Shown here piece by piece: positions 60,091 through 64,000 of a stretch of 64,000 bases of DNA. The DNA is from Apophysomyces variabilis (lineage: Eukaryota; Mucoromycota; Mucoromycetes; Mucorales; Mucoraceae). How positions within the stretch are numbered: the first letter of the stretch is position 1; the number at the start of each line of letters is the position of its first letter. The position numbers and the translations under genes are program-made. The notes beneath the pieces are model-generated. The model had not been told where the DNA came from and made no database searches. It worked only from the letters and a program-made list of their open reading frames with translations. The stretch is from positions 316,453 to 380,452 of the forward strand of contig MZZL01000055.1 of the NCBI GenBank assembly GCA_002749535.1, given 5' to 3'.

Positions 60091-62640
60091 GTGTAGATAA
60101 GGAAATCAAGAGAATACAACGTAAGCAGGGTAGAAAGAGCAAGAATGCATGTTTGCCGGGGCTGTGTTTATGCTTAAAGGCGATGGGCTTTTGAAAACAA
60201 TCGTCGCTGAATGTTTGGTCATGTGTGGTTCTTTTCGTTTTTTATTATGTGAGAAGCAATAAGGGATAAAGAAAAGAGGATTCGAAAGCGAGACGAAAGA
60301 AAAGATTCCAGGTAATGTCTTTTTCTGCTGTGTCGAACTACATGTTGCAGATAACGAATTGTCAAGAATTACACTTCATCTGATGCTTGTTTTAACCGTA
60401 ATAAAGAGTTACTTCGCAGGTTTTTATCTAGTTTCAATTTATCCATCTATATGTCTACGGGTTATAATCACCATTTCACTAATAATTGCTCGATCATAGA
60501 TTAGCAAGGTTTGAGAATAAGTTTTCACCAGAAGACATATAGGTTGGTGTGTATATACATATCAATTCAGTGTCAGAAGTAAACGATCCAGTTGACGTAC
60601 CAGTTTGAGCGTACAAAAACCGCGTTCTCGCTACAAGTGAAGATGGATAATCCCGGAATTCAACTGATTTGGGATGAACCATTTTTGAATTGATGGAACA
60701 GTAAAATTGATTATTTCCTTAAGCAGGAAAGAAATAAGCCTATATCAAGATGTTCAGCAAACCAAAAACACTGTATCAATACTGCTTATTGCTACTAAAC
60801 CTAACCGCTGTTCATTCTTTGCATTCAATAGCATAGCTTATGGCGATGCTGACCTCTGAGGATCACGAAATGTCATGGCCCGCTTCCTGCGAAGATAATT
60901 CTTGCCTACCAGATATAACAAGTCAAATACAGTATAAATGGACCTTTTTATTTCTGAAACTAATAGAAGGTATCGTCCTGTTATTTTGGACGCAAACACC
61001 CGTTGTCCTTGTCGTTATATACAAAACAAGTAAAGTGTACCCAGAATTTGAGTATATGCAATACCGCTGTTTGCGACAACCTACTTTGACAACGGCTGTC
61101 CTTAGTACAGAAACGCATTGCTTGAAAGGCGATACATTGAGATGATGCTACTGCGTCAATGACAACACGAAGGCGATTTGTCTTACATCTGCATGAAAGG
61201 AAAAAACCAATAGGCACTATAGTTGATCTTAAAAAAAGGCGGGCTAACCAGACGTTCCTGATCTGTAGTTTTGAATGACTGGCGCTCAAAGCTTACCCTG
61301 TCTAAAGATGCACGCACCAGGATCCCATCTGGTAAGAAGGCTAGAGAAACTAGGAGTTTTACTCATACAGTTTTCTTATGTACAGATGTGGGATAGAGAT
61401 GTAAACAAAGGGAGAGCATTAGGAAGGTCTTGAGAGCCTATGGAGCACGAAGAGAAATTTTTTTTGAGAGCAGCGTCATCGCATCGTCCATCTCAAGATG
61501 TGAACGCTTAATAAACTGGTTGTCTTAGAATTTAATGCTTACGATGACTCTGAATCCATGTCAGGGAAGCTTTCTTACTAGATATCAATTTGCTTTGGAT
61601 ATACCAAACACAACGAACAACAGTAGATTGGTCATGTATGGATGGAAGGCGATGCCTGCAAAAAAGGTTGTCGAGTTGTATTAGGTGGGACAACATTTGC
61701 TTATGACACGCACGTACTACGTCTCACAAGAAGACCTTTCATTGATCGTTGCGCAATCCGTTTTGTTAAAGTTAATTTCACTCAATCTTCCGATTTTCTG
61801 TTATCGGCTTCTGTTATTCACTGAATCTTTGCACTGTTTTCTACATCATACTGAATTTCAAGATGATGTTTGCCTCAGATGCTCTCGGATCTGATGGGAT
61901 AAAAATGGTCAGTCATGGGAATTCAACCTCTTCCTTTTTTTCTCCCGCAAAACCTTTTCTTCACATCCTTTACTCAATCTCCAATGCATGATTCGTAAGT
62001 CTATTCTTTTAAAGAGATTTTTTTTGGTCTTTTCATACATACTTCGACTAAAGCTGTTTTTAAGACTGTTTTACATATCCAACAAGCCCTGTCGTAATTC
62101 CATCCAAAGAAAACTGGTATTCGATCATGTAAAGTACCCATCTTTACAATCATAAAACAGTAATGTCCTCTTTTTTAAGCCAGGATGCTTATGTTTCTTG
62201 CTTGAACCGCTGATATGAGACATCAAGTTAAAGTTCAATACAGTCAAAGGTAGAATTCTAATAATGCTTTCCATTTCTCATTATCTATTTTGTCAGTATC
62301 TTAAGCCGGTCAAGAATCTGTCAAACGGAAGTTACTTTGTACTTCTTTTGGTCAAGCTGCAAAGGTAAGACTTAAACGACGTATCAGGTCGATTTGTCTA
62401 ACCGAAATATGCACATTTAACTTTTTATCCATCGTATTAAACACGTTTTCATGTCAGTTTCTCGTCGGGCATCCAATAATTGAATTATCTTGAAGTATAC
62501 ATCGTATGCCAAAAATGGCTTACGCTTTATCTAATATTACCTTTTTAGCCTACAAAGACAAGAGCAAGGTTTCACAAGGTCTACAACAATGACAGGCAGC
62601 TCCATAGGTGACTGGGCACACAGGCTGATTATGAGGTACA
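60091..62640. other. Gene-poor intergenic region
   Basis: Frames at 60,494-60,682 (minus) and 60,840-61,145 (plus, one hydrophobic stretch) lack motifs and splice context. Nothing is supported. Confidence 0.5.
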
Positions 62641-62915
62641 TCAAGTCACTTTTCGAGTGGTAAGGCGGTTAGAGACCCGTCATCCTAGTCTCCATGATAG
62701 ACCCGGCTCTCTGATGCTCTCTGTTGAATTTCCGGAGAACAGTGTTGATGCTTTCTGTCTGATTTTCCGGAAAGTGGCAATGTCAGTAAATACAGCTTTT
62801 AAATGACGGCGGTTAACTGGTACGGATGAATGTTTCCAATACAGATGGATCACAATGATAAATAGCCTTAACTTCACCATCCTTGACATTGTCCCTCGTA
62901 AACTGCAAACTTGTC
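62641..62915 (-). pseudogene. Possible decayed coding fragment
   Basis: After a TTTGCAG acceptor-like site, one minus-strand frame reads FTRDNVKDGEVKAIYHCDP, then is cut by two stops within about 60 bases before reading on to about 62,655. Amino-acid composition looks coding, but the family is not recognised. It could be a transposon relic. Confidence 0.25.
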
Positions 62916-63692
62916 TATGTCCTACGTAACATTTTTCTTTAACAATAGATAATCATTCGCTAAAAACTTTTGTCAGATCCAGGAAATGGAACCGTGATTT
63001 GCGTACAAAATCAGGCTTTAAATTTTTCTTCCTGTAACAGCACGGTTAGATGCTGATTGACTGAAGACTTTAGCGGAGAGCTACCAATATTACCATAGAT
63101 ATGCTCCATGAGAGTGAAATAAACTTTTACTACGTTTATAAGCCAGAAAGCAGTTCAGCGGTCTGCTTGACAAAATGGATGGGTTTTAATATCAGTTTAG
63201 GTTGTTAGCAAGTATAGCATATGATGTTCAAATTTCTGAAAGGGGATTTTGTACGGACTGGGAAAGCTTAATACGTAAGTCAACTACGGCGCGCTATTGT
63301 ATCCCGGTCTAGTTTTCCTAACCGCACATGCTGTATATAATGGATAAATTCGTCTGATAAGGAACATATGGGCGCTTATTTAACTTAAACAATGTTCTTG
63401 CTTGTTGCATGTATATAGGACCACAGAGACGAGCTGATCCTGAATGTGCTATAACGATAGTCAGGTGATATACAGTGCCAAAAAACACGTTGCTCACACA
63501 AGCCTCAGAAGGCAGCAAGAAAAAAAAAATGCAAAGTCGAATTATTTCTTTTTAATTGGCGTTGCTTGAGTTTACTTCCGGGTAGTTCACGTACCGAATT
63601 GGTAATTGGATTTTCCATACCTTCAGGTTTTGTAATCCCGATTTAACTTTATATGGTAGTGCGGCGTTTGGAAACAATGGCGGGATGGGCTC
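62916..63692. other. Intergenic DNA upstream of the right-edge gene
   Basis: No supported gene on either strand. Confidence 0.5.
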
Positions 63693-63700
63693 TATATAAT
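63693..63700 (+). promoter_or_regulatory. TATA-like element of the right-edge gene
   Basis: TATATAAT lies about 55 bases upstream of the ATG at 63,755 and fits a TATA promoter with a very short leader. Confidence 0.5.
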
Positions 63701-63754
63701 AAAATGCGAATCCTGATCTCTACATTTTAATTCTTTGTATTTATCATTGGACTT

Positions 63755-64000
63755 ATGTCTCAAAATAGCCTCACCTCTGTCATCATTGTACACAAAGGTT
63801 CAACAAGTGTTGAAGCAGATGGCCGCGTTATCAGTTTTGGTAATGGAGCCAATTTGGAAACCATCCGTGGCCTAGCGGCAGAGAAGCTTGGTATTACCGG
63901 TCCTCAGACAGACATTCTACTATTGGACAGCTCCGGAAAACCGCTTGATGGTGTAGATCATGCTCGCCAGCAGCAAGTAATCTATATCGATATGAAAGAC
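63755..64000 (+). CDS. Partial gene with a ubiquitin-like N-terminal segment
   Basis: The frame is open from ATG at 63,755 to the window edge: 82 codons, incomplete at the 3' end. The pattern of hydrophobic strands (SVIIVHKGSTSVE, ISFG, ETIRGLAAEKLGI, DILLLDSSGKPLDG, QQVIYIDM) resembles a beta-grasp or ubiquitin-like fold, with alternating strands, one helix and a turn before the last strand. I do not recognise the full protein; such a domain may simply be the N-terminal module of a larger enzyme. The TATA box and clean codon pattern make the gene itself likely. Confidence 0.65.
   Translation, partial: MSQNSLTSVIIVHKGSTSVEADGRVISFGNGANLETIRGLAAEKLGITGPQTDILLLDSSGKPLDGVDHARQQQVIYIDMKD

Overview
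The window reads as nuclear DNA of a filamentous fungus, most likely an early-diverging Mucoromycota species. The recognisable genes carry many short GT-AG introns (about 45-105 nt). The gene set includes a fungal Yhm2-type mitochondrial carrier and an SMG6-type NMD endonuclease. Intergenic DNA is AT-rich and holds worn transposon relics. No operons are seen; each gene stands alone on either strand. The assignment to Mucoromycota is inference from gene content and gene architecture.

Layout. 1-2,400: edge of a gene, mostly unreadable DNA and a possibly decayed gene. 2,415-3,535 (-): Yhm2-like citrate/oxoglutarate carrier. 6,005-9,234 (-): a broken Fanzor gene (eukaryotic TnpB-family RNA-guided nuclease) in a 7-kb stretch without host genes. 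11,388-12,311 (-): four-TM membrane protein. 14,752-17,147 (+): 5'-nucleotidase-like phosphoesterase. 17,254-20,886 (-): SMG6. 22,183-24,570 (+): UTP5/WDR43. 24,837-28,279 (+): phospholipase D. 28,806-29,156 (+): small zinc-knuckle-like protein. 29,805-31,134 (+): NIPA-type Mg transporter. 31,479-33,011 (+): CDK1-like kinase with a variant PSTAIRE helix. 33,784-34,699 (+): ribosomal protein uS5/RPS2. 35,403-35,774: Tc1-like transposase relic. 36,438-37,670 (-): Pho13-like HAD phosphatase. 38,053-38,125: tRNA-Arg(ACG), followed by repeat-rich DNA. 39,956-41,320 (-): cytochrome c peroxidase. 42,646-43,438 (+): acidic protein of unknown function. 43,935-45,709 (-): Scd6/LSM14. 46,270-46,793 (-): small secreted beta/gamma-crystallin-like protein. 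47,688-52,465 (-): glutamate synthase lacking its NAD(P)H-oxidising C-terminal domain. 53,854-55,795 (-): cytochrome P450. 55,800-63,700: mostly gene-poor, with one uncertain gene and coding relics. 63,755-end (+): start of a gene cut by the window edge.

Most genes are housekeeping and share no pathway. SMG6, Scd6/LSM14, UTP5 and RPS2 all act in mRNA turnover or ribosome production. The carrier, peroxidase and glutamate synthase touch mitochondrial and nitrogen metabolism, but nothing in the sequence shows co-regulation.

The most notable items are the Fanzor relic (catalytic Asp changed to Asn, several stops and frameshifts), the truncated glutamate synthase, an 18-nt micro-exon carrying the P450 haem cysteine, a 12-nt micro-exon in phospholipase D, and an apparent GA-AG intron inside the catalytic motif of the Pho13-like phosphatase. 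Exon coordinates were worked out by hand from reading frames and splice sites.
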